A DNA stretch of 33,489 bases from UMGS1484 sp045661365 (GTDB lineage Bacteria > Bacillota > Clostridia > Oscillospirales > Acutalibacteraceae): positions 1 through 33,489 of the forward strand of contig JAZRFL010000136.1 in the NCBI GenBank assembly GCA_045661365.1, written 5' to 3'. Shown here piece by piece: positions 7,531 through 15,402 of the stretch. The notes under the pieces were generated by a model, which did no database searches, had not been told where the DNA came from, and saw nothing but the letters and a program-made list of their open reading frames with translations. Each line of letters opens with the position of its first letter. The stretch's first letter is position 1. A program made the position numbers and the translations under genes.

Positions 7531-9825
7531 TTAACTCCGAAAAAACTTGATTCCTTGTATCGCATAAGGAGCAAGGGGCACAGCCAAGGTGCCCGAAACC
7601 GCTTTTGGTGCTTGCACAGGATCCATTAAACCGTCGGTGAACGCATAGGCAGTCACGTGGGCAGGCAGGGTAATGATTGCGGTGGATTCTTCTGCCGTAC
7701 CGTTGTAGACACGCAGAAATACATCTTCCTCGTCAAACCGCAGGGCGGAAACCATGGCCCCTGCTACCCCAAATCCGCAAAGGGGTTCTTTGGTGGTAGC
7801 AACCATGGGTTGTTGGAACGCAAGGGATTGTTGCCACAGAAGGGTGTCGTTCCCTGCTTTATGGGGCAAAACGGCGTAATCGCAAGCCACGTGGCGACCC
7901 ATATTATAAGACAGCTCACTTTGGCATTTATACTCCATTGCCACCGAGCGGAAGAGGGTGAGCATCATCATACCATCCTCGGTATTATTGGCGGGCAGAC
8001 CACGATTGATGAGGGACACCCCTGCCACATCATTTTGCACGTCCATCAAATGTTGGGCAGGTTGAGGACCTTCCCCCCGTTCCACCATGCCAAAGGGGAT
8101 TTGATGGCGAATGGTGCCATCGGGACTTTGGAATGCCACACGCAACCGCAGACGACGGTTGTTGCAATCAAATTCGGTATGGTAATCAATGCGAGGATTG
8201 TTTTTATACAAAGTAATGGTGGTGGTAAAGGGCAGATTGGTCACCCAATACCGCAAGGCACCGCTTTGGGTAATGACCACCGCTTCGTCCCCCAAGGCCT
8301 TGGCAGTAGCGGAAGTTACGCCGCAACGGGTTAAGAAGGCGCGATTATGGGTGGGTAATTTAGAGCGGTCATAGGGGTCAGGCACATTGGTGGTGTAAAG
8401 GGTGGCGTCCAGTTCCCAAGGGTATTCAAACTCCACCCAGTTGTCGCCGCTGTCGGCTTGCAACACCAAACTGCCATAGGGAATGCGAGGATGATCTACA
8501 AGCAGGGTGTTGGTGGCTTTTTCAATCAATTCCACAATAAAACCACGGTCGTCTAACTCGGCTTTGTAAAAATCATTTTCAAAGGTGGCAGGCAAGGCAA
8601 AATCCGCCTCACCCAGAGCAGTTTCTTCCCCGTAGTTCCACCCGTCGGCATTTACCGCGACAGAGCCGTTTTCGGTTTGTACCACTTCGGTGCGGGCAAA
8701 GGGCAAGGGGTTAAAATAGCCGTGTTCCCCACTCTGCGATAAATTCACACGGGCTTGTTCCATCTCGGTTAAAGCGGCGGCATATTCTGTACGCACCTGC
8801 TCCAGCGCCTTGTCGCAAATGGTACCGCATAAAATATCGTGAAATTGGTTTTTCAGGGTAAGATCCCACAAAGGGGTAAAATCCGCTTTTTGGTTTTTGA
8901 GCACCGACAACACCTCTAACGAAGCAATGCCGTTTTCCAAGGAGCGGTTGTTGTGTTTTATGTCAATATTGGTGGCAAAAGTGCCTTTCAGCGAGCTGAT
9001 GAATTCCCCATTATAAAGAGGCTTTTGAGAAAAATCAATTTCGTCCAATGCCCGCTCGAAGCTGGAAAACGACACAGGGGGCATTTCGGGGTCATTTTGC
9101 AATCCCTTCATAATCCCCAACGCCGAAGCGGCGGGCATTTTCATATCGCCACCCGCAGGCATGACTTGGGTATCGTCCCCACAATGCTGTGCGTTGCGGT
9201 CATACAGCTTCATAAAGCCGTTTTTGGAGGCTTCTTCCCAATGCAGTTCCCCTGCATTGACCACTTTGGCATCATCGGGAAACGAAATGCCGGCATAGGC
9301 GGTGGACATCCAATGGGTGTTGATAACCGTTCCGTCTAAGCCTTGCCAACGGAAATTTTCCACCGCAAACTCCCGTTCCATACAACGGGAAAAGGTGTAG
9401 TAATCATAGCCGCATTGGGTCATGATCTGGGGCAATTGGGCATGGTGTCCCCAACAGTCGGCAATCAGGGCGGTGCGAGGCTCATACCCCACCGTTTCAT
9501 CCAACAACCGTTTGCCCATGGTGGCTTGCATATAAAGGCTTTCCCCCGAGGGCATACACATGTCGGGCACCGACCAAAAACCGGGAGCAAATTGCAACTG
9601 TCCCTTTTGGGCAAATTCGGTGAGCTTTTCGTGATGCTGGGGATGTTTTTCAAAATATTCACGGAAGAAATATGCCTGCTCCACCGTAAAGGTATAGGTT
9701 TCGTCTTGTTCCATTAAGGTGAGGGCTTTGTCCAAAATATCGGTCGCCATTTTGGTATATACCGATTCGGGTTGCAAATAGGCAATATCGTGATGAAAAG
9801 TGGGCACTACGTGGATGTTTGCCAT
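7531..9825 (-). CDS. GH38 alpha-mannosidase-like glycoside hydrolase
   Basis: 764 residues. ATG 9825 with AAGGAGG just upstream is chosen over an earlier start at 9852 that would overlap mtnN. Family hallmarks: residues 11-16 HHDIAY stand for the zinc-binding HxDxAW motif; 'IADCWGHHAQLPQI' at ~121-134 carries the nucleophile Asp123; 'WDLTLKNQFHDILCGT' is the conserved C-terminal zinc/active-site motif of bacterial GH38 enzymes. There is no signal peptide, so a cytoplasmic enzyme trimming imported mannosides or N-glycan fragments is expected. It is shorter than many GH38 proteins (~850-1050). The next gene starts 3 nt downstream. Placement inside a luxS-mtnN operon is unusual; the linkage specificity cannot be read from sequence. 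Confidence 0.85.
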   Translation of the reverse strand: MANIHVVPTFHHDIAYLQPESVYTKMATDILDKALTLMEQDETYTFTVEQAYFFREYFEKHPQHHEKLTEFAQKGQLQFAPGFWSVPDMCMPSGESLYMQATMGKRLLDETVGYEPRTALIADCWGHHAQLPQIMTQCGYDYYTFSRCMEREFAVENFRWQGLDGTVINTHWMSTAYAGISFPDDAKVVNAGELHWEEASKNGFMKLYDRNAQHCGDDTQVMPAGGDMKMPAASALGIMKGLQNDPEMPPVSFSSFERALDEIDFSQKPLYNGEFISSLKGTFATNIDIKHNNRSLENGIASLEVLSVLKNQKADFTPLWDLTLKNQFHDILCGTICDKALEQVRTEYAAALTEMEQARVNLSQSGEHGYFNPLPFARTEVVQTENGSVAVNADGWNYGEETALGEADFALPATFENDFYKAELDDRGFIVELIEKATNTLLVDHPRIPYGSLVLQADSGDNWVEFEYPWELDATLYTTNVPDPYDRSKLPTHNRAFLTRCGVTSATAKALGDEAVVITQSGALRYWVTNLPFTTTITLYKNNPRIDYHTEFDCNNRRLRLRVAFQSPDGTIRHQIPFGMVERGEGPQPAQHLMDVQNDVAGVSLINRGLPANNTEDGMMMLTLFRSVAMEYKCQSELSYNMGRHVACDYAVLPHKAGNDTLLWQQSLAFQQPMVATTKEPLCGFGVAGAMVSALRFDEEDVFLRVYNGTAEESTAIITLPAHVTAYAFTDGLMDPVQAPKAVSGTLAVPLAPYAIQGIKFFRS

Positions 9826-9827
9826 GA

Positions 9828-10514
9828 TTATGCCTCCTTGCAAAATTGACAAATGGTAGCGGTGGAGCGGTCGGCGGCCAGTTGCACGAATTCGGTAAAT
9901 TCCATAGCACCGTCACCACTTGCGGAATCGGAAATGGCGCGCAGTACGGCAAACGGCACGTGATTGACGTAACACACGTGGGCAATGGATGCCCCTTCCA
10001 TTTCACAGGCAACTGCATTGAAATCTTGATTTAGTTTGGCTTTCTGTTCGGGCGTGCTGATAAATTGGTCCCCCGACACAATGGTGCCTCGTTTTACCAC
10101 ACAGCCTACCGCCGTGGCGGCTTTGGCAAGGCTTTGGGATACGGTTTCATCCGCAGGGAAATGCACTAAGTTAATGCCCGAGATCAATCCCACAGGATCG
10201 CCCAAGGGAGAAGTGTCCATGTCGTGCTGTACCAAAGTGGTGGCAACCGTAATATCTCCCACCGCCAAATCGGTGGTCAATCCCCCTGCCACACCGGTGT
10301 TGATCACACAATCGGGATGATAGGTTAAAATCATGGTTTGGGCACATATGGCGGCAAACACCTTGCCCACACCGCACTGTGCTACTACCACCTCTTTGCC
10401 TTGCAAAAAGCCGTGGTAAAAATCTACACCGCTGATAGTAGAAACCGTTACCTGCTCCATTTGTTGTTGCAGGGCTTCTACCTCTGATTTCATTGCACCG
10501 ATAATTCCGATCAT
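9828..10514 (-). CDS. mtnN: 5'-methylthioadenosine/S-adenosylhomocysteine nucleosidase
   Basis: 228 residues, the normal length for MTAN/Pfs. It hydrolyses S-adenosylhomocysteine to S-ribosylhomocysteine plus adenine, and also methylthioadenosine. ATG 10514 is 4 nt after the luxS stop, with GGAGAA in the last luxS codons as ribosome binding site. Visible catalytic landmarks: 'GIIGAMKSEVEAL' (Glu11, equivalent of E. coli Glu12), 'VACEMEGASIAHVC' (substrate Glu) and 'ISDSASGD' (catalytic Asp). It supplies the LuxS substrate, so the pair forms the complete two-step SAH detoxification branch of the activated methyl cycle. The downstream GH38 gene starts 2 nt after its stop. Confidence 0.95.
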   Translation of the reverse strand: MIGIIGAMKSEVEALQQQMEQVTVSTISGVDFYHGFLQGKEVVVAQCGVGKVFAAICAQTMILTYHPDCVINTGVAGGLTTDLAVGDITVATTLVQHDMDTSPLGDPVGLISGINLVHFPADETVSQSLAKAATAVGCVVKRGTIVSGDQFISTPEQKAKLNQDFNAVACEMEGASIAHVCYVNHVPFAVLRAISDSASGDGAMEFTEFVQLAADRSTATICQFCKEA

Positions 10515-10518
10515 ACTC

Positions 10519-10986
10519 TTATTCTCCGTATTCAAATTTGGTTTGTCGTTTTTCTTGCAACACCTTGACATACCGCTCACACTCGGTTTTGGCGGCGGCA
10601 AGATCCAGGTTTTGGTAGTTCCCGCATTCCTTACGAGTAGCGCCGTACATAGCAGGCTCGCGGTAGGCGATCTGCTCCAACGCCTCGATAATATGAGGAT
10701 AGGTTTCGTGCACGGTTAAATCCCGCACGCACAAATAAAAGCCTGTTTGGCAACCCATAGGCCCAAAATAGATCACCTTGTCCTTAATTGGGCTGTTGCG
10801 AATCACGGTGGCAAACATATGCTCCACCGAATGCATGGTCAGGTTGTCCATATAATCCCCACCGTTTGGGGTACGGGTACGCAGATCCAACGTGAGAATG
10901 TCTCCGTCGATACGGGAAACGTATACCCCGGGGGTAATATCATCATGATCCACCTGAAAACTGACGATTTGATTTTTTGTATCCAT
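10519..10986 (-). CDS. luxS: S-ribosylhomocysteine lyase (AI-2 synthase)
   Basis: 155 residues, standard LuxS length. It cleaves S-ribosylhomocysteine to homocysteine and DPD, the precursor of autoinducer-2. The metal ligands are visible: His52 and His56 in HSVEH and Cys121 in KECGNY; Cys79 in GPMGCQTGFY is the catalytic cysteine. ATG 10986 is preceded by GAGGTGG at the right distance; the TTG at 11001 is less likely. It is the first gene of a minus-strand operon driven by the promoter at 11019-11047. AI-2 production is therefore possible, but no AI-2 receptor or importer is in the window. Confidence 0.96.
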   Translation of the reverse strand: MDTKNQIVSFQVDHDDITPGVYVSRIDGDILTLDLRTRTPNGGDYMDNLTMHSVEHMFATVIRNSPIKDKVIYFGPMGCQTGFYLCVRDLTVHETYPHIIEALEQIAYREPAMYGATRKECGNYQNLDLAAAKTECERYVKVLQEKRQTKFEYGE

Positions 10987-11018
10987 AGCCTGCCACCTCA
11001 AGCAAAATTGTAAATTTA

Positions 11019-11047
11019 ATTATACCACGTTATAAGCATTTTGACAA
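11019..11047 (-). promoter_or_regulatory. Sigma-A promoter of luxS operon
   Basis: On the minus strand: -35 TTGTCA (11042-11047), 17-nt spacer, -10 TATAAT (11019-11024), giving a leader of only ~25 nt before the luxS ATG, so no room for a riboswitch. Confidence 0.8.
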
Positions 11048-11127
11048 CCGATTCTTTCAAAAAACAGCGGCGCAAAGTACAAGATCCGACAAACCGCCAA
11101 AAAAGAAAGAAATCAGAAAATTAACTC

Positions 11128-11156
11128 TTGACAAAACCCCGCAAGGTATATATAAT
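11128..11156 (+). promoter_or_regulatory. Sigma-A promoter of yceD-rpmF
   Basis: Consensus -35 TTGACA (11128-11133), exact 17-nt spacer, consensus -10 TATAAT (11151-11156). Transcription would begin near 11162, where a small hairpin (TTGCAC 11162-11167 / GTGCAA 11172-11177) would cap the 5' end of the mRNA just before the ribosome binding site. It diverges from the luxS promoter 80 bp away. Confidence 0.9.
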
Positions 11157-11193
11157 ATATGTTGCACTTTTGTGCAAGCGGAGGTGTGTTGCT

Positions 11194-11688
11194 TTGCTCA
11201 ATCTGACAAAAGTTTTTGCGGACGAAGGCTCTGTTTCTTTCGACTTTGGGTTGGATCTTTCTGACCTGGACTTTTACGGAGTTTGTCCCTTCCCCACCCC
11301 CATCGCGGTAAACGGTACGGTAGAAAATTTTGCCGGTATCGTATTGCTCAAAGCCACGGCGCAGTTTGTTTTTTCCGCTCCTTGCGACCGTTGTGCCGAA
11401 CGGGTCGAAACCACTAACACCCTAGTATTTGAGCACGTGGTGGTCACCGATGTGGAAGATGAAGAAAACGACGGCTTTGTCATTGCCGAGCAAATGCAGT
11501 TGGATGTAGAAGAACTGTTGCGAGACGATCTGGTTTTGTGGGTCCCCTCTAAGGTTCTTTGCTCCGACGATTGTAAGGGCTTGTGCGACCAATGTGGCAT
11601 AAACCTGAACCACGGCAATTGCGATTGCCACAAAAAAACCGTAGATCCCCGCTTAGCGGCTCTCGGCAGCTTGCTTAACAACGATTAA
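11194..11688 (+). CDS. yceD: YceD/DUF177 family protein
   Basis: 164 residues. Start is TTG 11194, with GGAGG at 11180-11184; the longer frame from TTG 11128 is impossible because that TTG is the promoter's -35. Matches DUF177: beta-rich N-terminus, 'FSAPCDRCAERVE' (CxxC) and a C-terminal Cys cluster 'CSDDCKGLCDQCGINLNHGNCDC'. The family is nearly always upstream of rpmF, as here (36 nt gap), and has been linked to 23S rRNA accumulation/ribosome assembly in other bacteria and plants. A metal-binding role of the cysteines is plausible but not shown. Strong promoter suits ribosomal-protein-level expression. Confidence 0.9.
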   Translation: MLNLTKVFADEGSVSFDFGLDLSDLDFYGVCPFPTPIAVNGTVENFAGIVLLKATAQFVFSAPCDRCAERVETTNTLVFEHVVVTDVEDEENDGFVIAEQMQLDVEELLRDDLVLWVPSKVLCSDDCKGLCDQCGINLNHGNCDCHKKTVDPRLAALGSLLNND

Positions 11689-11724
11689 AAAAATAGGTAT
11701 AACCAATGATAAGGAGGTGCTGAC

Positions 11725-11907
11725 ATGGCAGTACCGGCAAGAAGAATTTCTAAAACCAGAAAGAACAAGCGTCGTTCCAACGTTTGGAAGTTGGAGGCTC
11801 CCACCCTTGTAAAGTGCCCCGCTTGCGGCGCTTACAAACGTCCTCACAGAGTATGCTTGGAATGCGGCAAATACAACGACCGCGTAGTTCTGAAGGTTGG
11901 CGAATAA
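11725..11907 (+). CDS. rpmF: 50S ribosomal protein L32
   Basis: 60 residues, the usual L32 size, with 'MAVPARRISKTRKNKRRSN' at the N-terminus and a four-cysteine zinc ribbon (CPACG ... CLECG). AAGGAGG at 11711-11717 precedes ATG 11725. Co-transcribed with yceD. The zinc-binding form is present, so this is not the zinc-independent paralogue type. In many Bacillota plsX or acpP follows; here a DUF512 radical-SAM gene follows. Confidence 0.97.
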   Translation: MAVPARRISKTRKNKRRSNVWKLEAPTLVKCPACGAYKRPHRVCLECGKYNDRVVLKVGE

Positions 11908-11920
11908 GCCTGTTGGCTCA

Positions 11921-11984
11921 CATGATTGCGAATTTCGGGTGTGTATGAGGGTACACGCCCGTATTTTCGTGTAGTCAAATCATG
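11921..11984 (+). other. Long hairpin between rpmF and the radical-SAM gene
   Basis: Three nested stems: CATGATT 11921-11927 with AATCATG 11978-11984; CGAA 11929-11932 with TTCG 11966-11969; GGGTGTGTA 11937-11945 with TACACGCCC 11952-11960. No T tract follows, so it is more likely an attenuator, processing site or leader structure than a plain terminator. Confidence 0.45.
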
Positions 11985-12003
11985 ATAAAAAGGAGTTTTT
12001 GCT

Positions 12004-13305
12004 ATGGCGGTGTTGATTTCTAACGTGGTTCCCTCCTCCCCTGCCGATTTGTGCGGGGTACAGGCAGGCGACACCTTGGTTGCCATAAACGGACATGAAA
12101 TTGAAGACGTGCTGGATTATCGGTTTTATATGCTGGAGTCCTACCTACCGCTGACCTTATTGCGTGAAGGTCGGTCGGTTTCGGTGACCCTCCTCAAGGA
12201 AGAATACGATGAAACCGGTATGGAGTTTGACACCTATTTAATGGATGCCCAACGAGGATGCAAAAATAAGTGCATCTTTTGCTTTATCGACCAGTTACCC
12301 AAGGGCTTGCGGCAAAGTCTGTATTTTAAAGACGACGACTCCCGCCTTTCCTTTTTATTCGGCAACTACATTACTCTGACCAATCTCACCCGTCATGAGA
12401 TCGACCGCATTATTAAAATGCATATCAGCCCCGTGAACATTTCGGTGCACACCACCAATCCCGAATTGCGGGTACAAATGATGAAAAATCCCCACGCGGG
12501 TGAGGTGCTTTCTATTATGAAGGAGTTTGCACAAGCGGGCATAAAAATGAACTGTCAGCTGGTGCTTTGCCCCGGTTACAACAACGGCGAGGAGTTGACC
12601 CGCTCGTTGACCGATCTGGGCGAGTTGTACCCTGCGGTGCAAAGCGTGGCCGCCGTACCGGTGGGCATTACCAAATATCGGGATGGGCTAACTCCCCTTA
12701 CCCCCTTTACCAAAGAACAAGCCGCCGCTGTGGTGGATACCATGGAAGCCTTTGGCAACCAGTTTCTTGCCAAAAACGGCACACGGCTCTGCTACCCCGG
12801 AGACGAATTTTATTTAAAGGCGGGCAGACCCCTCCCCAACGGCGAATTTTACGAAGAATATGCCCAAATCGAAAACGGCGTAGGCATGTGGACCTCTTTT
12901 AAAGAGGAGTTTTTAGATGCATTGGAAACCACTCCCACCGAAGCGGTCAACCGCACCGTGAGTTTGGTAACCGGTATGGCGGCACTCCCCTTAATCGAGG
13001 AATGTTGCCGTTTGGCACAAGAAAAATTCAAGGGACTCACTTGCCACGTATACGGTATTAAAAACGAGTTTTTCGGGGAGCATATCACCGTAACAGGATT
13101 GCTCACAGGGCAAGATATTATGGCACAGCTAAAAGGCAACCCCTTGGGGGATGTCTTGCTTCTCCCCTCGGCCACTTTGCGACGGGAAGGCGACCTGCTG
13201 TTAGACGACACCACCCCTGAGCAAATCGGGGAAACGTTGGGCGTATCGGTGCAAATTACCGATGGGGATGGATTCAGTTTTTTGGATTGTCTGTTGGAAG
13301 AATAA
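12004..13305 (+). CDS. DUF512 protein: PDZ-like plus radical-SAM
   Basis: 433 residues. Ribosome binding site AAAGGAG at 11988-11994, ATG 12004. Residues ~1-66 are a PDZ-like domain ('SPADLCGVQAGDTLVAINGHEIEDV'). Residues 86-93 CKNKCIFC are the CxxxCxxC radical-SAM cluster motif (Cys86, Cys90, Cys93), followed by a TIM-barrel-like region and the C-terminal DUF512 domain ('VTGLLTGQDIM', 'LLLPSATLR'). The family is common in Bacillota, often near the GTPase gene der, and its reaction is unknown. Its stop codon lies inside the left arm of the bidirectional terminator at 13304-13351. Confidence 0.9.
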   Translation: MAVLISNVVPSSPADLCGVQAGDTLVAINGHEIEDVLDYRFYMLESYLPLTLLREGRSVSVTLLKEEYDETGMEFDTYLMDAQRGCKNKCIFCFIDQLPKGLRQSLYFKDDDSRLSFLFGNYITLTNLTRHEIDRIIKMHISPVNISVHTTNPELRVQMMKNPHAGEVLSIMKEFAQAGIKMNCQLVLCPGYNNGEELTRSLTDLGELYPAVQSVAAVPVGITKYRDGLTPLTPFTKEQAAAVVDTMEAFGNQFLAKNGTRLCYPGDEFYLKAGRPLPNGEFYEEYAQIENGVGMWTSFKEEFLDALETTPTEAVNRTVSLVTGMAALPLIEECCRLAQEKFKGLTCHVYGIKNEFFGEHITVTGLLTGQDIMAQLKGNPLGDVLLLPSATLRREGDLLLDDTTPEQIGETLGVSVQITDGDGFSFLDCLLEE

Positions 13306-13351
13306 AAAACAAAAGCCGAGGAAGGACAGCACTCCTCGGCTTTTGTTTTTT
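13304..13351. terminator. Bidirectional terminator between convergent genes
   Basis: AAAAAACAAAAGCCGAGGA (13304-13322) and TCCTCGGCTTTTGTTTTTT (13333-13351) form a 19-bp stem; T runs are available on both strands. It overlaps the stop codons of both flanking genes (13303-13305 plus and 13350-13352 minus). Confidence 0.9.
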
Positions 13352-14159
13352 ATAAACTTCTTAAATAATCAATGCTCTCTTTGGCGCATTCCATAGGGGT
13401 TTTGCCGGGGGTAGGAACGTCTTGCTCTACTACTACCCATTTTGCGCCTACTTCTTGGGCGGCGGTAAGTACGGCAGGAATATCTACAACCCCTTCGCCC
13501 AATGAGCGCATTTCAAAGGGTTTTTCGTCCTTAGGTTTATCCGACTCAATACCAATGAGTTCATACATATGGTCGGTTTTACCGCCTACATAGTTTTTCA
13601 GATGTACCACCGGCACGCGACCGTCGTATTTTTTTATATATTCGGCAGGGTCTTCGCCCCCTACGCTCACCCAACACACGTCGGGTTGCACCGCCAAGTG
13701 GGCAGGGTCGGTCACACGATAAAGCATGTCTAACAAATATTCCCCATCCACCGTTTGAAACTCAAAATCGTGGTTATGATACAGCAATTGCATGCCCATT
13801 TCTTTGGCTTTAGCACCAATGATCTCAATTGCTTTTAGCGTATTGTCAAAATCCGAACCACCGGGGCGTTTATCTTCCACAAGATAAGGAATGGCAACAT
13901 AGTCACATCCAAGGGCTTTGTAGTCGGACAAGGTTTTGATCGGGTCTACCACCATTTCTTCCAGCGCCACGTGGGCAGAAGCGGCACGCAAGCCGTTTTC
14001 TTTCAGCATGGCTTGCATTTCTTCTACGGTGTGACCGCCAAGTCCTGCAAATTCTACTCCGTCATAGCCCATTTCGGCTACGGCTTGCAAGGTGGATTTA
14101 AAATCCTTTGCGGTTTCTTCCCGCAAAGAATACAGTTGAATAGCAATGGGAAATTTCAT
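13350..14159 (-). CDS. Sugar phosphate isomerase/epimerase family protein
   Basis: 269 residues. ATG 14159 with AAAGGAGAGG close upstream; upstream in-frame starts would overlap the promoter. Belongs to the xylose-isomerase-like TIM-barrel (AP_endonuc_2) family: 'IQLYSLREE' start, 'GYDGVEFAGL', 'LLYHNHDFEF' metal-site His region, 'DVCWVSVGG', 'VVHLKNY' and a closing 'GAKWVVVEQD' with conserved metal-binding Glu. Members isomerise or epimerise sugars, inositol derivatives or related polyols; the substrate cannot be assigned. No signal peptide, so cytoplasmic. Divergent from an AraC regulator with superimposed promoters, which suggests that regulator controls it. Confidence 0.88.
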   Translation of the reverse strand: MKFPIAIQLYSLREETAKDFKSTLQAVAEMGYDGVEFAGLGGHTVEEMQAMLKENGLRAASAHVALEEMVVDPIKTLSDYKALGCDYVAIPYLVEDKRPGGSDFDNTLKAIEIIGAKAKEMGMQLLYHNHDFEFQTVDGEYLLDMLYRVTDPAHLAVQPDVCWVSVGGEDPAEYIKKYDGRVPVVHLKNYVGGKTDHMYELIGIESDKPKDEKPFEMRSLGEGVVDIPAVLTAAQEVGAKWVVVEQDVPTPGKTPMECAKESIDYLRSL

Positions 14160-14176
14160 AATGATCCTCTCCTTTA

Positions 14177-14211
14177 CTTGCATCATAACAAATCCCGTGG
14201 TATAATGCAAG
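14177..14211. promoter_or_regulatory. Superimposed divergent promoters in a palindrome
   Basis: Plus strand (araC-type gene): TTGCAT 14178-14183, 17-nt spacer, TATAAT 14201-14206. Minus strand (isomerase gene): TTGCAT (14205-14210), 17-nt spacer, TATGAT (14182-14187). The two promoters occupy the same 33 bp because CTTGCAT (14177-14183) and ATGCAAG (14205-14211) are inverted repeats. RNA polymerase cannot occupy both at once, and the repeat may also be the regulator's operator. Confidence 0.7.
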
Positions 14212-14259
14212 ACAGAAACCGCAAATTTTTCGGACATTTCTTGCAAAGGAGTCTAGGAT

Positions 14260-15069
14260 GTGAAGGTTTTTGTGGAAAATCGAGACCGCAGGGTCTACGG
14301 TGGCAGGCGGTCGGCGCTGGAAGTGGGGGCTCATTACCACTCTCACTACGAAGTGATCTACGTAAAAAAAGGACACTCACTGATCAACATTGACGGTTGC
14401 GTATCCCCTCTGAAAGACGGTGATCTGGTGATCGCCCTGCCCTATCAGGTGCATCGGATCCAAGATATAACCCCCTGTGAGAGTTATTTGTTCATTGTTC
14501 CCGACAATATTTGCGAGGAATTTCGCCACAAGCTTTCCCACTCCATTCCCGTAACTCCCGTAATTCACCACGTAGACCAAATCCCTTCCCTTTCCCATTA
14601 TTTAAACGAGGCCATTGACACTCTGGAAAAGGAGCATCCCTTTGCCGACGAAATGGTCAAGGGCTTTTTGGTCGTAATTTTGGGATTAAGCTTTGGCATG
14701 ATGGAATTTGCCCCCTCCTCTGCCAACGACGGCGACGTATTTCGTAAAATCGTGCAATTTTGCACCGAACAGTATGACCACCCGCTGTCATTGGAGCAGT
14801 TGAGCAAGCAATTTTATTTAAGCCGATATCAGATCTCCCGTTTGTTTTCACAGCACGCAGGGATGAGTTTTCCTCGCTTTTTGTCGGGCATTCGCATTAT
14901 GGAAGCCTGCCGTTTACTCCGTGGCGGTGCCCCCATAACCCAAGCGGCCTTGCAATCGGGATTTACCACCATTCGCTCCTTTAACCGTTGCTTTTCGGAA
15001 CAGATCGGCATGACCCCCAAGCAGTACAAGCAGGCTACTCCGCCGACCGACCATTCCCCGCTGATCTAA
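14260..15069 (+). CDS. AraC-family transcriptional regulator
   Basis: 269 residues. GTG 14260 with AAAGGAG at 14246-14252. Residues ~1-90 are a cupin-like ligand-binding domain ('HYHSHYEVIYVKKG', 'LKDGDLVIALPYQVHRI'); residues ~160-262 hold the two helix-turn-helix motifs of AraC proteins ('LSLEQLSKQFYLSRYQISRLF' pattern and 'ITQAALQSGFTTIRSFNRCF' with 'GMTPKQYK'). It probably responds to a sugar or related metabolite and controls the divergent isomerase gene and itself. Followed by its own terminator. Confidence 0.93.
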   Translation: MKVFVENRDRRVYGGRRSALEVGAHYHSHYEVIYVKKGHSLINIDGCVSPLKDGDLVIALPYQVHRIQDITPCESYLFIVPDNICEEFRHKLSHSIPVTPVIHHVDQIPSLSHYLNEAIDTLEKEHPFADEMVKGFLVVILGLSFGMMEFAPSSANDGDVFRKIVQFCTEQYDHPLSLEQLSKQFYLSRYQISRLFSQHAGMSFPRFLSGIRIMEACRLLRGGAPITQAALQSGFTTIRSFNRCFSEQIGMTPKQYKQATPPTDHSPLI

Positions 15070-15076
15070 CAAAGCC

Positions 15077-15110
15077 AAGAGCCGACCCTGTACAGGATCG
15101 GCTCTTTTTT
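15077..15110 (+). terminator. Terminator of the AraC-family gene
   Basis: AAGAGCCGA (15077-15085) pairs with TCGGCTCTT (15098-15106), with an inner CCTG/CAGG pairing, followed by TTTT, 8 nt after the stop at 15069. The minus-strand T content is poor, so it mainly serves the plus strand. Confidence 0.85.
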
Positions 15111-15118
15111 CATGCGGT

Positions 15119-15337
15119 TTAATTGTCACGATGTTCCATGGTGATCTCTCGTTCACGGAACAAAAGAGAAATACACCAAATCCCTGCCAAAGCAACCAAT
15201 GTATACACAATGCGACTGAGTACACCGTCGGTTCCGCCGCCGATCCATGCAACGATGTCGAATTGGAACAGTCCAATGCTCCCCCAATTCAACGCGCCGA
15301 TAATGGTCAACAGCAAGGCAATACGATCCATTAACAT
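15119..15337 (-). CDS. DUF378 small membrane protein
   Basis: 72 residues from ATG 15337 (AAGGAG about 11 nt upstream; ATG 15331 is also possible). 'DRIALLLTIIGALNWGSIGLF' and the second hydrophobic segment 'SRIVYTLVALAGIWCISLLF' are the DUF378 signature: two transmembrane helices around a short Gly-rich loop. Function of the family is unknown. It follows the solute-binding protein by 65 nt on the same strand and could be in its transcript. Confidence 0.85.
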   Translation of the reverse strand: MLMDRIALLLTIIGALNWGSIGLFQFDIVAWIGGGTDGVLSRIVYTLVALAGIWCISLLFREREITMEHRDN

Positions 15338-15402
15338 GATACATTCAACTCCTTTTTCGTGGTCAATGGTAGTATGACCAAGGAAAAAAGGATTATGCAT
15401 GC

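Noticed and set aside
11128..11193. Earlier TTG start for yceD
   Set aside because: That TTG is the -35 hexamer of a consensus promoter, so it lies upstream of the mRNA start.
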